This document shows, in pieces, positions 55,447-64,000 of a stretch of 64,000 nt of DNA. The DNA is taken from the NCBI GenBank assembly GCA_029876055.1, contig CM056877.1, positions 1,240,001-1,304,000 on the forward strand, given 5' to 3'. Positions within the stretch are counted from its first letter, which is position 1. Every line of letters begins with the position of its first letter. The position numbers and the translations under genes are program-made. Source of the stretch: Madurella fahalii (taxonomy: Eukaryota; Ascomycota; Sordariomycetes; Sordariales). The notes beneath the pieces were generated by a model. It was given only the letters and a program-made list of their open reading frames with translations, did not search any database and was not told the origin of the DNA.

Positions 55447-57569
55447 ATGGGCTTCACCACGGCGTTCCAACGATGGGCCGCCGTGGCCCTGGCCCTCGGC
55501 TCAACCGCCTCAGCCTTCTACATCCCGGGCTGGTCGATCAAGTCCTACACCGACGACGAGCCCATCCCGTTACTCGTCAACAAGGTCTCGTCGGACAGCA
55601 CCCAGCTCCAGTACGCCTACTACGACCTCCCCTTCGTGTGCCCGCCGACGGGCCGGCAGCGGCCCGGCTCACTGCTCTCGGGCCAGAGCATCCCGCTCAA
55701 CCTGGGCGAGGTGCTGCGTGGCGACCGCATCATGGTGTCGGACCTCGAGCTGACCATGAGGAAGGACAAGCGCTGCGCGCTGCTCTGCGAGAGGGAGGTG
55801 ACGGGGCGGGAGCTGAGGCGGGCGCGGGACATGGTCAGAGACGGGTACGTCGTCGAGTGGATCGTGGATAATCTCCCGGGCGCAACGAGTTTCGTCACGG
55901 CGGACAGGACCAAGAAGTACTATGCGGCCGGGTTCAAGTTAGGGTATACGGAACATGCGGCGGGGCGGCCGCGGTATTTTTTGAATAACCACCACACCGT
56001 GATTATTAGATATCGGAAAGCGCCGGGGAAGGCTGGGGAGAAAGGGGGTCAGGTTGTGGTGGGGTTCGAGGTGTATCCGAAAAGTATTGGGCCGTCGAAC
56101 GAGAGGGGGGCAGATCGGTGCCCCGTGGATTTGGATAAAGTTGACCAGAGGTTTGAGTTGGGTTTTGTGGGGAATGGGACGAAGACGGCGGATGCTGGCT
56201 TAACTGCGGAAGAGCAGGATGGGGCTGACGACGACGTCAAGATCACGATTCCCTTTACGTACTCGGTCTACTTCCGGGAGGACTCATCGATCGAGTGGAA
56301 CAGGCGGTGGGATCTGTACTTTGTCAACCAAGAGGAGGGATCCCGGGTGCACTGGATGGCGATCATCAACTCGCTCATCATTTGCGGACTGCTCACTGCC
56401 GTCGTGCTCGTCATCCTCGCGAGGACGATCCGATCCGACATCAAGGGGTACAAGGAAGGCCTGGCAGAAGGCGGCAAGCTGCGCTTGGGGCGCAAGCGCA
56501 AGTCAGGTAGCGGGTCACGCACGCCTAGGGAAAAGGCGCCGGGCTTGCTGGAGCAGGTGGTCGAGGTGGAGGATGCCGAGTCCTCGGACGAAGAGGCGTT
56601 GGAGGACGTCACCGGCTGGAAGCTTCTTCACGCCGATGTCTTCAGAGCTCCGGCATACGGCCACCTACTTGCGCCCCTGGTTGGCTCCGGGATGCAGCTG
56701 CTGTTCATGGCCGTAGGTTTGATTCTGCTCAGCGCGCTGGGCGTCTTGAATCCGAGCTTCCGTGGCGGCTTCATCAGCTTCGGCATAGGACTCTTCGTCT
56801 TTGCCGGCCTCTTTTCCGGCTACTTCTCCTCACGCGTCTACAAGACGTTTGGCGGGGGGACTGGCGAAAGAACGCTAGCATCACTGCACTCCTCTTCCCG
56901 GGCCTCATGTTCGGCATCGTGTTCGTTCTCAACCTGTTCGTGTGGGCGCAAGCTTCCAGCACGGCGATGCCGTTCGGCACGCTGATTGCCATCGTTGTGT
57001 TGTGGCTGTGCGTCCAGCTGCCACTTGTCTACGCCGGCGCCTGGTACGGATTCCGGGCCGGCGGCTGGGAGCACCCTACCAAGACGGCCAACATCCCCCG
57101 GCAGATCCCGCAGCAGGCGTGGTACATCAAGGGACTGCGCACAGCGCTGCTCGCCGGTCTGATCCCGTTTGCCGTCATATTCATCGAGCTGCTGTTTGTG
57201 TTCCAGTCGGTGTGGGAGGGCAACGGCTACTACTACCTTTTCGGCTTCCTAGCGGTGGTGTCGACAATCCTGATGGTGACCATCGCCGAGGTGACGGTCG
57301 TCTCTATCTACATGCAGCTGTGCTCCGAAAACTACCACTGGTGGTGGCGGAGCTTTCTCGTTGGCGGCGCCAGTGCCTTTTGGGTCTGGATGTATACCCT
57401 CTGGTATTACTTTACGAAGCTGCACATCACCGGCTTCGTGAGCAGTATGCTCTTCTTTAGTTACAGCTTCATGGCGTGCTGTGTGTATGGTCTGCTCACG
57501 GGCACGGTTGGATTCTTGACAGGCTATGCGTTTGTGCGGAGGATCTACAGAGCCATCAAGGCGGATTAA
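55447..57569 (+). CDS. TM9/EMP70 nonaspanin (frame broken by one base in a G tract)
   Basis: Endosomal/Golgi nine-transmembrane protein. ATG at 55447 in ACCATGG, signal peptide residues 1-23 (LALGSTASA-FYIPG). Lumenal domain to about residue 300 with the usual DEPIPLLVNKV, YAYYDLPFVCPP, GDRI and YSVYF motifs; first membrane span MAIINSLIICGLLTAVVLVI; then LHADVFRAPAYGHLL. After GYFSSRVYKTFGG the frame breaks inside G6 at 56854-56859; DWRKNASITALLFPG and the remaining eight spans continue in the -1 frame to the TAA at 57569. Overall length is one base short of a multiple of three (707 residues expected). The C-terminus ends K-A-D, matching the KXD/E Golgi-retrieval motif of TM9 proteins. Most likely intact with a homopolymer sequence error. 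Confidence 0.87.
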
Positions 57570-58124
57570 TTTCTGGGCGCGAGTACTCTGCGTGTATCGC
57601 AGGTGCAGCGTTAGGTTTTGGACAGAAGGGGGGTTCTAAGGCAAGGAGTATAGGCGTTAAGGGACAACTAAGGCTAGGAATTCTCAGGGATTATCTAGAA
57701 TGTGAATAGTCCGTAGCATTAATATAAGTGCATAAGTCGCTGCGGAATGCACTTGTAGACTCCACACGGAGGCGAGTTGCCAGCGAGCCTCTGCAGTGAC
57801 GACACGATGCACCTGTAGTATGTAAATAAGAAGTGGGGCAGTAAGTCCATAATCGCGGCCTGCCGCCCAACCGATCACCCACTGCTTTTTAAGCCCCACG
57901 TCCAGCTGAGCATCGACTCTGTGTTTCGGTCTCCAGACAGTTACCGCTCGATGCGCGAAATTCAGGCGCCCCAGTCTCAGAATTATACAGGACCTGCTCA
58001 AGACCCTGTCACTTTCTGAATTGGTCGGGTGTCGGCATCCACGGGGTGCAGTCGGTCCTCTCGACCGCAGCCTCATGCATCAACCCCACAGTCATTAGAC
58101 ACTCAACCACAACCCACAAGGGAA
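57570..58124. promoter_or_regulatory. TM9 3' flank and phosphoesterase promoter
   Basis: 555 bp with no gene seen. Confidence 0.45.
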
Positions 58125-59228
58125 ATGGACCACCTAAACAACATCTTCATCTTCCTCGGCCTCCGGCGTCCGCCTTCCGAGATCTTTGAGCCCCCAACCC
58201 TCCTCGACCGTCTCCTCTCTTCCCCACTGCAATACCTCGTCACCAAAATCTACCATACCCTGCTCTTCCTGCGCGGCCGGCCCTTTCACCCGCCGCGGAA
58301 CAGACGCCCCATCCGGATCGTTGCCCTCTCAGACACACACAATCTCACCCTGCCCCGCGCAGCAATTCCGGACGGGGATGTGCTCATCCACTGCGGAGAT
58401 CTCACTGTGGACGGGACCGTGGATGAACTCCAGAAGCAGGTCGACTGGTTGAAGAACCTGGGGAGTTTCAAGTATAGGCTGGTGATCGGGGGCAACCATG
58501 ACATGTGGTTTGATCCGGAACAGAGGAAAGGCGCCGGGATGGAGGGGGCGGTGGACCTGGCGGGTGTCGAGTACCTCTGCGACAGCTCGGTCAAGCTCCA
58601 GTTTGAGGGAGGGAGGAGGCTGAATGTTTACGGATGGGGGCCTGTTCCTTGGTGTGGTGATGGGTTTGCGTGAGTACTGGTCGGACAAAACGGACGGTGG
58701 GGCGACGGAGTGGCTGACGTCCGGACAGCTACCAATATGACCGGGGCAACGACATCTGGCGGGACAGGATACCTCTTGAAACCGATGTTCTTGTCACGCA
58801 CACGCCTCCGGTAGGTCCTCCGCCCGAACTGCGGTGCCGCTTCGCTAACCGTCTGGCAGGCTCACCACCTCGACCTCGGCGTCGGCTGTGCCAGTCTCCT
58901 TGACGAGGTCTGGCGGGTGAAACCCAGGCTGCACATCTTTGGCCATGTGCACTGGGGCCACGGGAAAGAGAGCGTCTATTACGACGAATCCCAGCGGGCA
59001 TACGAGTCGCTCGCGGCGAGGCCCACAAAGGGGTTCATCTATGATCTGGTCCCAAGCGCCAGGTGGATGGATGCATTTTACGTAGTTCGGTACGGCATTG
59101 GCAACCTCCTCTGGAAGTGGCTCATGCTCGGCCCGGGGTCTAATAACGGGGGTTTAATGGTCAACGCAGCTCTCATGTATGGCAATACCGGACGTCTGGG
59201 TAACCGGGTGACAGTGGTGGATTTGTAA
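58125..59228 (+). CDS. Calcineurin-like metallophosphoesterase
   Basis: Dimetal phosphoesterase of the MPPED-like/fungal 'ser/thr phosphatase family' group; substrate unknown. Exons 58125-58669, 58729-58810 and 58860-59228; introns of 59 and 49 nt; 331 residues. Metal-binding motifs are all present: SDTHNLTL (about residue 69), HCGDLT (about 89), GNHDMWF (about 124), VTHTPP at the end of exon 2, and GHVHWGHG (about 237). A hydrophobic stretch near residue 30-48 (LLSSPLQYLVTKIYHTLLFL) may be a membrane or amphipathic segment. Starts further upstream lack ATG. Converges on PEX12 with 171 bp between stops. Confidence 0.9.
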
Positions 59229-59399
59229 GAGTATCAGAAGCCGGTTGCTCCTTGATATTTATAGTTGGCGGTATTAATAAGTAGATGTACATACTATTGG
59301 GATTAATTTAACATGAAGACCCCGTTTTCCTCGCACCCAAACTCCAGTAATGCTCTAACGCGTCTGTCTCGTCACCTCGTATAGTCCGTAAGATTGATA

Positions 59400-60665
59400 T
59401 CATACCATGATCCGCCGCAACCCCTCGACGCCACCGAGCACTTTCCTGCCAGTTACCGCGCACCTCGCCTCTCCGCTTTCCCATTTTCCAGCCCTGCCAG
59501 CCATAAACTGCTCTTGCCGCGGATGAGTACCCGTCAACCACCTATGGATGCAGGTGTAGCAGTAGACGATGCCCGTCGGGCATGCCGTAGGGGTGGTAAT
59601 CTCGTTCTCACAGATCGGACACAGGTCTGAGCTGGCCGGGGCGGGAACGGTGAAGATAGGCAAGAACGACGACGCGGCAATCGGCGCGTCTTCCTCTTGC
59701 CACCTCTCCTTCTCCTCCCAATCAGACCCCTCCTCCTCCTTCCCTCCCTTTTCTTTGACCTGTTGCTTCGCCCCATCTGGCGGTAGCCCCGTCACTACCG
59801 GCGGCGGCAAGTCCAAGCTTTCGGCCGCCTTCCTCGACAGCTGCTTCGCAAAATCCGACGCGTACCACCACTCGAGGAACTTGAGCGCAAAGATGCTGGT
59901 AGGCAAGACAAGCGAGAGCGCCCCCATCGCGCGCGCGCCCAGCGTCCTCCTCGCGCCGCGCTGGACCGCCTTCTGCTCGAGCCCCTCGATGGCGCGGTAA
60001 TCCGCCGCGTTCATCCTCCGCACGCGCGTGCCAATCAGCCACAGGAACGGGTTGTGGTACTTGGAGTTGTCGAACAGATACGCCAGGTTGAAGGCCAGCA
60101 GCGCAAAGTAGTAGGCGGCGTGGACGCTCGGGTAGACGTGCCGCAGGAACCAGCGGTAGTAGTGCAGGACCCGGTCCTTCCACCCGGCGCCGGGCGGCAG
60201 GCGGTTGTAGGCGGCGCCGAGCAGCGCGCGCGGGGCGTCGACCTCGTACGCCTCGTCGAGCTTGCGCTTGAGGTACGGGATACCCACCATGACGGCGAGG
60301 TTCTTCCAGATGTCGGCGCTGCTCAGGCGCAGGGCGTCGCGCACCACGCCCGGGGCGGCCGCCGAGGCGCGCGGGATCTCGGCGGCCAGCGCCTTCTCGC
60401 GCTTGAGCCCGTAAAAATGCTCGGTGAAGGACCCGCTGCGGGTACATAGGTAGTGGCGCTCGACTATGAGCGCGGCGAGGGCGTAGAGCTCGTCGAACGA
60501 GTTGAGGGCGCGTAGTAGGTGGCGTGGGTAGCGGTGCGTGAGGACGGTGAGGAGGTAGCGGAGGGTCGGGGGAAGCAGCGCCGACAGCTGCTGCTCCGAG
60601 AGAAGCTCGAAGAGTGACGGTTTGCCCTCGTCAAACGTGCCCCGAAGGGCCGTGACGAATTCCAT
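59400..60665 (-). CDS. PEX12: Peroxin 12, RING ubiquitin ligase of the peroxisomal import machinery
   Basis: With PEX2 and PEX10 forms the membrane RING complex that monoubiquitinates PEX5 for receptor recycling. Single exon, ATG at 60665, 421 residues. The start MEFVTALRGTFDEGKPSLFELL, then LPPTLRYLLTVLTHRYPRHLL, ERHYLCTRSGSFTEHFYGLKRE and WKNLAVMVGIPYLKRKLDE are typical Pex12. Membrane spans lie at about residues 165-190 and 245-270. The RING-like C-terminus begins at Cys349: CPICENEITTPTACPTGIVYCYTC, with a further Cys after EAR. As in other Pex12 proteins the RING lacks some zinc ligands. Divergent from the HotDog gene across 527 bp. Confidence 0.95.
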   Translation of the reverse strand: MEFVTALRGTFDEGKPSLFELLSEQQLSALLPPTLRYLLTVLTHRYPRHLLRALNSFDELYALAALIVERHYLCTRSGSFTEHFYGLKREKALAAEIPRASAAAPGVVRDALRLSSADIWKNLAVMVGIPYLKRKLDEAYEVDAPRALLGAAYNRLPPGAGWKDRVLHYYRWFLRHVYPSVHAAYYFALLAFNLAYLFDNSKYHNPFLWLIGTRVRRMNAADYRAIEGLEQKAVQRGARRTLGARAMGALSLVLPTSIFALKFLEWWYASDFAKQLSRKAAESLDLPPPVVTGLPPDGAKQQVKEKGGKEEEGSDWEEKERWQEEDAPIAASSFLPIFTVPAPASSDLCPICENEITTPTACPTGIVYCYTCIHRWLTGTHPRQEQFMAGRAGKWESGEARCAVTGRKVLGGVEGLRRIMV

Positions 60666-61192
60666 GGCTATTGGGTTTGTTTCTCGGTGTGTGGTGTGTG
60701 GTGGGATAGCTAGGAAAGGAATAATATTTGGAGTTGAGAAGCACCTGGAGAGATGCGATAGCCGACGGTGACAGGGGTGCTGCTCAGCGATAACGATACA
60801 TACTACGACAGGGGTCAGGAGCCGAGGCACATCGGAACCGGCATGTCGCACTGCAGGGACGTTGCGGCACGCGGGGCTGTCCCCACAGCGGGCAGCCCCC
60901 TATAACCCAGCACAGCCCCAAGGCACGTTCCATTATAAGTACTAAGGCAAGGTACCTTTTGCTATCATTTGCTGTATTGAAGCATACCTTGTACTATCGC
61001 ATCCCAGTGTCTAAGTCAGTTGCTGCTCCTGCCCCGAATGCAGAAAACAAAAATCTGACATCCCTTATGAGCCGGAGGATCCCATCCCTCTCAGCTGGCC
61101 GGCTTACATCTATACATAATAAATCACAGCCTTTTTCGAAGGAGCTTGCGTTCAACGTCACGCGTTGCATAGAACCTATCAAGCCTTGAACC
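60666..61192. promoter_or_regulatory. shared divergent promoter, PEX12 and thioesterase
   Basis: 527 bp between two ATGs on opposite strands. No specific motif identified. Confidence 0.5.
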
Positions 61193-61779
61193 ATGTCAGG
61201 CAAGGCGCATCGAGAAGCTCTCGCCGCGGCGGACCTCAGCGGCGAGGAACGGTTGCGGGAGCTGATGACCAAATTTGCCGAAGCCACCAACGACCCCGAA
61301 TTCCATGCAAGTTCCAGTCTTTGTATTTGTCCACTCACCCACTTACATCTCGTGAATTACAGGAATGGGCAATGACCCTATCTCCCTTCCTCCACATCCA
61401 CTCCATTTCCCCTCCAACACCCGACCACCCCTTCCCCTCGGTCACCTTCACCTTCACCGTCCAGCCGCAGCACTGCAACCGGCTCAACAACCTGCACGGC
61501 GGCTGCACAGCCACCCTCTTTGACTTTTGCACTAGCGCGGCCCTCGCGCTCATCTCCCGCCCGGGATTCTGGTCCTACCTGGGCGTGAGCCGCACTCTCA
61601 ACACAACCTACCTGCGCCCCGCGCCCGTAGGCGCCGAGGTGCGTATCGAGTGCGAAATCGTCCAGGTCGGTCAGCGGCTGGCTACTATAAGGGGCACCAT
61701 GAAGAAAGCCGGCGACGGGGCCGTTGTGGCGCTGTGCGAACATGGCAAGGTGAACACCGATCCGTCGCCCAAGGTCTGA
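61193..61779 (+). CDS. HotDog-fold thioesterase, PaaI/ACOT13-like
   Basis: Probable acyl-CoA thioesterase. Exon 1 61193-61306, intron 61307-61362 (56 nt), exon 2 61363-61779; 176 residues. The join NDPEFH-EWAMTLSPFL requires the donor GCAAGT, so this is a GC-AG intron; a GT donor three bases later breaks the frame. The HotDog signature CNRLNNLHGGCTATLFDFCTS contains the HGG motif of the PaaI family, and LNTTYLRPAPVGAEVRIECEIVQVGQRLATIRG is the long central strand region. No PTS1 tripeptide (ends PKV). N-terminal start at 61193 is the first ATG in frame. Confidence 0.88.
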
Positions 61780-62323
61780 TGGACAGGCGAGGGGGGTGAT
61801 TCGGGAGAAGGGCTAAGCGAGTAACAACATATATGGGTGGCTTGTTTGGGGCATGTTTGTGTGCCTTGTGATCATATCCGGACATGGCGACGGAATAATA
61901 GATGGATCTAGAAACGGGCACTCATGATTAGCAGCACCTTTTTGGCCGAATTTGTTTCGCAACCGTTGTCCTAGAGTGCTGTAGTTTTAGCATGACGTCC
62001 TCTCCGTTCCCTTCTTGGCAACGCTGGGTTGACGTACCCACTCACAACAGCACCTAAACTCTTGACTGGTTTTCTAAGACCCTTTGTTTCTATTGACGAT
62101 ATATTCTATCATCAACCGCTACTTCGTAGAAGAGATCTAAGTACCGTTAAGCAACTAGTAGCGCGTGACAGTGCGTTCATGTCGAGGTCCCTCACTCCGG
62201 CGGAAGGCCAACGGTTACCTACGTTGGTACTAAATCTGAGGCGTATCTGGTGATAATTTGGCCGTCGGCTTTTCATACATTCCAGAAGATGGGAATCCTC
62301 GCCAATAGACTGATAGTGAAAAT
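61780..62323. other. intergenic, no gene recognised
   Basis: Downstream flank of the thioesterase; a 74-codon plus frame at 62029-62253 has no support. Confidence 0.5.
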
Positions 62324-63240
62324 TCAGGCACAATCTTTGGGGCGACCGATGTATCGATCTGCCTCGAGCCGTACAAAGATGGCTTTCCCTGGATGAGGGC
62401 CGGCCAGCGGTAGGAGCGGAAGAATGGAATCAAAGTAGATGTTTAAACGGCCGAGACTAAGGTGGTAGGCCTGTATGATGACGGCTCCGCAAAGGATGAA
62501 GATGGCCGAACCCGAAAGGCAGGCTCGCAAGATAGCGGTTCAGCGGAGGAGAAAAGAAGCGAGTGCGGCGAGAGAGGATAGGGGAGCAAGAGCGCCAAAC
62601 ATAACTCTCTCGATGTTCCAACTGCGGTAATATGCGTTATTCGAGATGATCAAGAATAAGTCGAAGGAAATCAAACTGGATGGAAGAAGACTCACACTTT
62701 GGAAATGCAGTCGGGCAGGGGACGCTGAAATAGAAAGTCGATCGAGTTGTGGGAGTGAGGAACAATTACGAAGGCTGAAGCGTAGAGAGTGATATTTAAA
62801 CGCTTAGGTACCCGGCCATCATCGCCCGTGCCGGAGTAAGAGTGAGACGAAGCCTCAACGTCATGACCAGCCGATCAAGGAACCGAGACTAGAGTGGATA
62901 TCAAATTGCCAGGTAAGATAACTCCTGAGAGAAAGGCCCTGTAAATAAACCAAAATCTTTCATTCGCTCCTGTTGTGTGTCTACACTCGTAAGCGGTGGT
63001 TATTGAAACTGGTATTTGATGTCCTATGAAATGAATTCCGGACAGGAAAAGTGGGGCGGCAAGGCCTCTGGAGAGAATGGTACCTGTGTCTACCTATGAA
63101 GAGCAAGTTAGGATCCGGGCAACTGGTAACCAAAATCTCCGCACTGGTGCGCTCTATGATAAACGGTGACAGAAGTGCGATGATTCCTCCAAGAGCGGGA
63201 ACGCGACAGGAAACTGCGGTTAAAGAGGGATGTTGAAATC
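62324..63240 (-). pseudogene. Probable decayed integral-membrane protein gene
   Basis: On the minus strand several pieces read as one hydrophobic protein but are separated by stops or frame changes. In order: VPALGGIIALLSPFIIERT (near 63200-63140); LAAPLFLSGIHFIGHQIPVS, FWFIYRAFLSGVILPGNLIS ending in TGA near 62865; after it SAGHDVEASSHSYSGTGDDG and LNITLYASAFVIVPHSHNSI to a good donor (GTGAGT near 62691); an acceptor TACCGCAG near 62621 restores WNIERVMFGALAPLSSLAAL; then another TGA near 62541, followed in the same frame by ILRACLSGSAIFILCGAVII and a tail ending in the TGA at 62324. Both internal stops could come from CGA to TGA. I do not recognise the family. Alternative: a multi-exon gene whose introns I have not resolved. 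Confidence 0.4.
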
Positions 63241-64000
63241 CGTCTTACTCTCGGCCTGATGTCCCTACAGGTAGATTCTGTAGGTACAGGAGATTCTTGG
63301 GCGGGCTGCGTTTGTTGAGGCTATCACAATTACACGTAGACGGGGTATGAGAATGCTCAGTGCAGGAATCCGGAACATTTGACCGGAACTTTTATGGTAG
63401 AGGAGAAGCTAAACGCCCCAATTGCTTGCCAAAATTCGCGGGCGATAAAGGCTAACTATGGTTTACAAGGGCCCAAATAGTCCTACCATATAGTTACAAT
63501 GGCCTCAAATATATTCTTGGTCCTCCAGCTGATGTAGCTAAGGATGGACTTAAGGGTCTTACATAACCAAAGGCATAGCTACACAAGCCACGCAAGAATC
63601 CCAGACCTCGATGGTAATACAACACCAAAAATTCTATCTACATCAATCCCTACCCAACCAGAATCGTGACCCAACCGCCACGCTGCTGGGAGCAAATGGA
63701 GCGAAAGTAGTTGTTGTTGGCCTATGATACTAAGCGTGGAACGGAGCGAAGATGCGCCTCCTTGGGCCAAGGAAAAGTCTTGATATATTATCCATACTTT
63801 GACCCTTCAAAGAATGCACCGGGCATCACCTTTTCGTCGACCTGCATATGCCGTACTGCAAGTTCAGCCAGTGGCGCTCAGTCGAATCTGGATCTCGGCC
63901 TGGCAGAATCGTTCGACCCTCGCGACTTTGGTCAGGTGCGTTTCTGCCGGATCGCCAGCACACTTTCTTCTGCATCCGAATCCTCCCACCGAAGCCATTG
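63241..64000. other. AT-richer right end, unresolved
   Basis: 63400-63800 is AT-rich and without frames of note. In the last 190 bases both strands are open: a plus frame from ATG 63815 with a possible donor at 63936-63940, and a minus frame ending LTKVARVERFCQAEIQIRLS. One may be the edge of a neighbouring gene; the window ends too soon to decide. Confidence 0.3.

Noticed and set aside
1..64000. CRISPR arrays, prokaryotic operons, secondary-metabolite cluster
   Set aside because: No regularly spaced repeats; introns throughout show a eukaryote; the LaeA-like methyltransferase has no PKS, NRPS or terpene neighbours.

Overview
The window is nuclear DNA of a filamentous ascomycete (Pezizomycotina). 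The gene set, the short introns (mostly 52-130 nt, GT-AG with CTNAC-like branch points) and the wording of proteins such as CDC45, PEX12, NCS-1 and LaeA-like or HET-domain proteins point to Sordariomycetes, probably Sordariales; the exact genus cannot be fixed from sequence alone. Genes are GC-rich, single and on both strands, with no operons, CRISPR arrays or intact transposons.

Layout. 0-6 kb: 3' part of a Dal5-type MFS permease, then SEH1 (nuclear pore/SEA complex) and ALG7 (first step of N-glycan assembly) on the minus strand. 6-9.3 kb: a gene-poor stretch with a broken HET (heterokaryon incompatibility) gene and an intron-bearing tRNA-Glu(CTC). 9.7-18.5 kb: a JMJD5-like JmjC protein, a LaeA-like methyltransferase and the replication factor CDC45. 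20-30 kb: NCS-1 calcium sensor, a FAA1-type acyl-CoA synthetase, an RKM5-type lysine methyltransferase and a proline-rich transglutaminase-fold protein. 30-45 kb: a large F-box protein, a Zn2Cys6 transcription factor whose canonical splice junction makes a stop codon, LEU1 (leucine synthesis), an unrecognised coiled-coil/membrane protein and tRNA-Gly(GCC). 46-62 kb: an F-box-like protein with a 12-bp coding minisatellite, a KE4-type zinc transporter, an arrestin-like protein and a TM9/EMP70 protein (both with a one-base frame break in a G/C homopolymer), a metallophosphoesterase, PEX12 and a HotDog thioesterase. 62-64 kb: AT-richer DNA with a probable decayed membrane-protein gene.

The genes are mostly housekeeping functions of unrelated pathways, so the window is ordinary core genome with two decayed accessory patches (6.5-9.1 kb and 62-64 kb). 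I do not see a convincing new multi-gene system. The most useful leads are the stop at the transcription-factor splice junction, the two homopolymer frame breaks, the unrecognised 650-residue protein, and the decayed membrane-protein gene near the right end. Exon limits were read by hand from splice signals and frame continuity.
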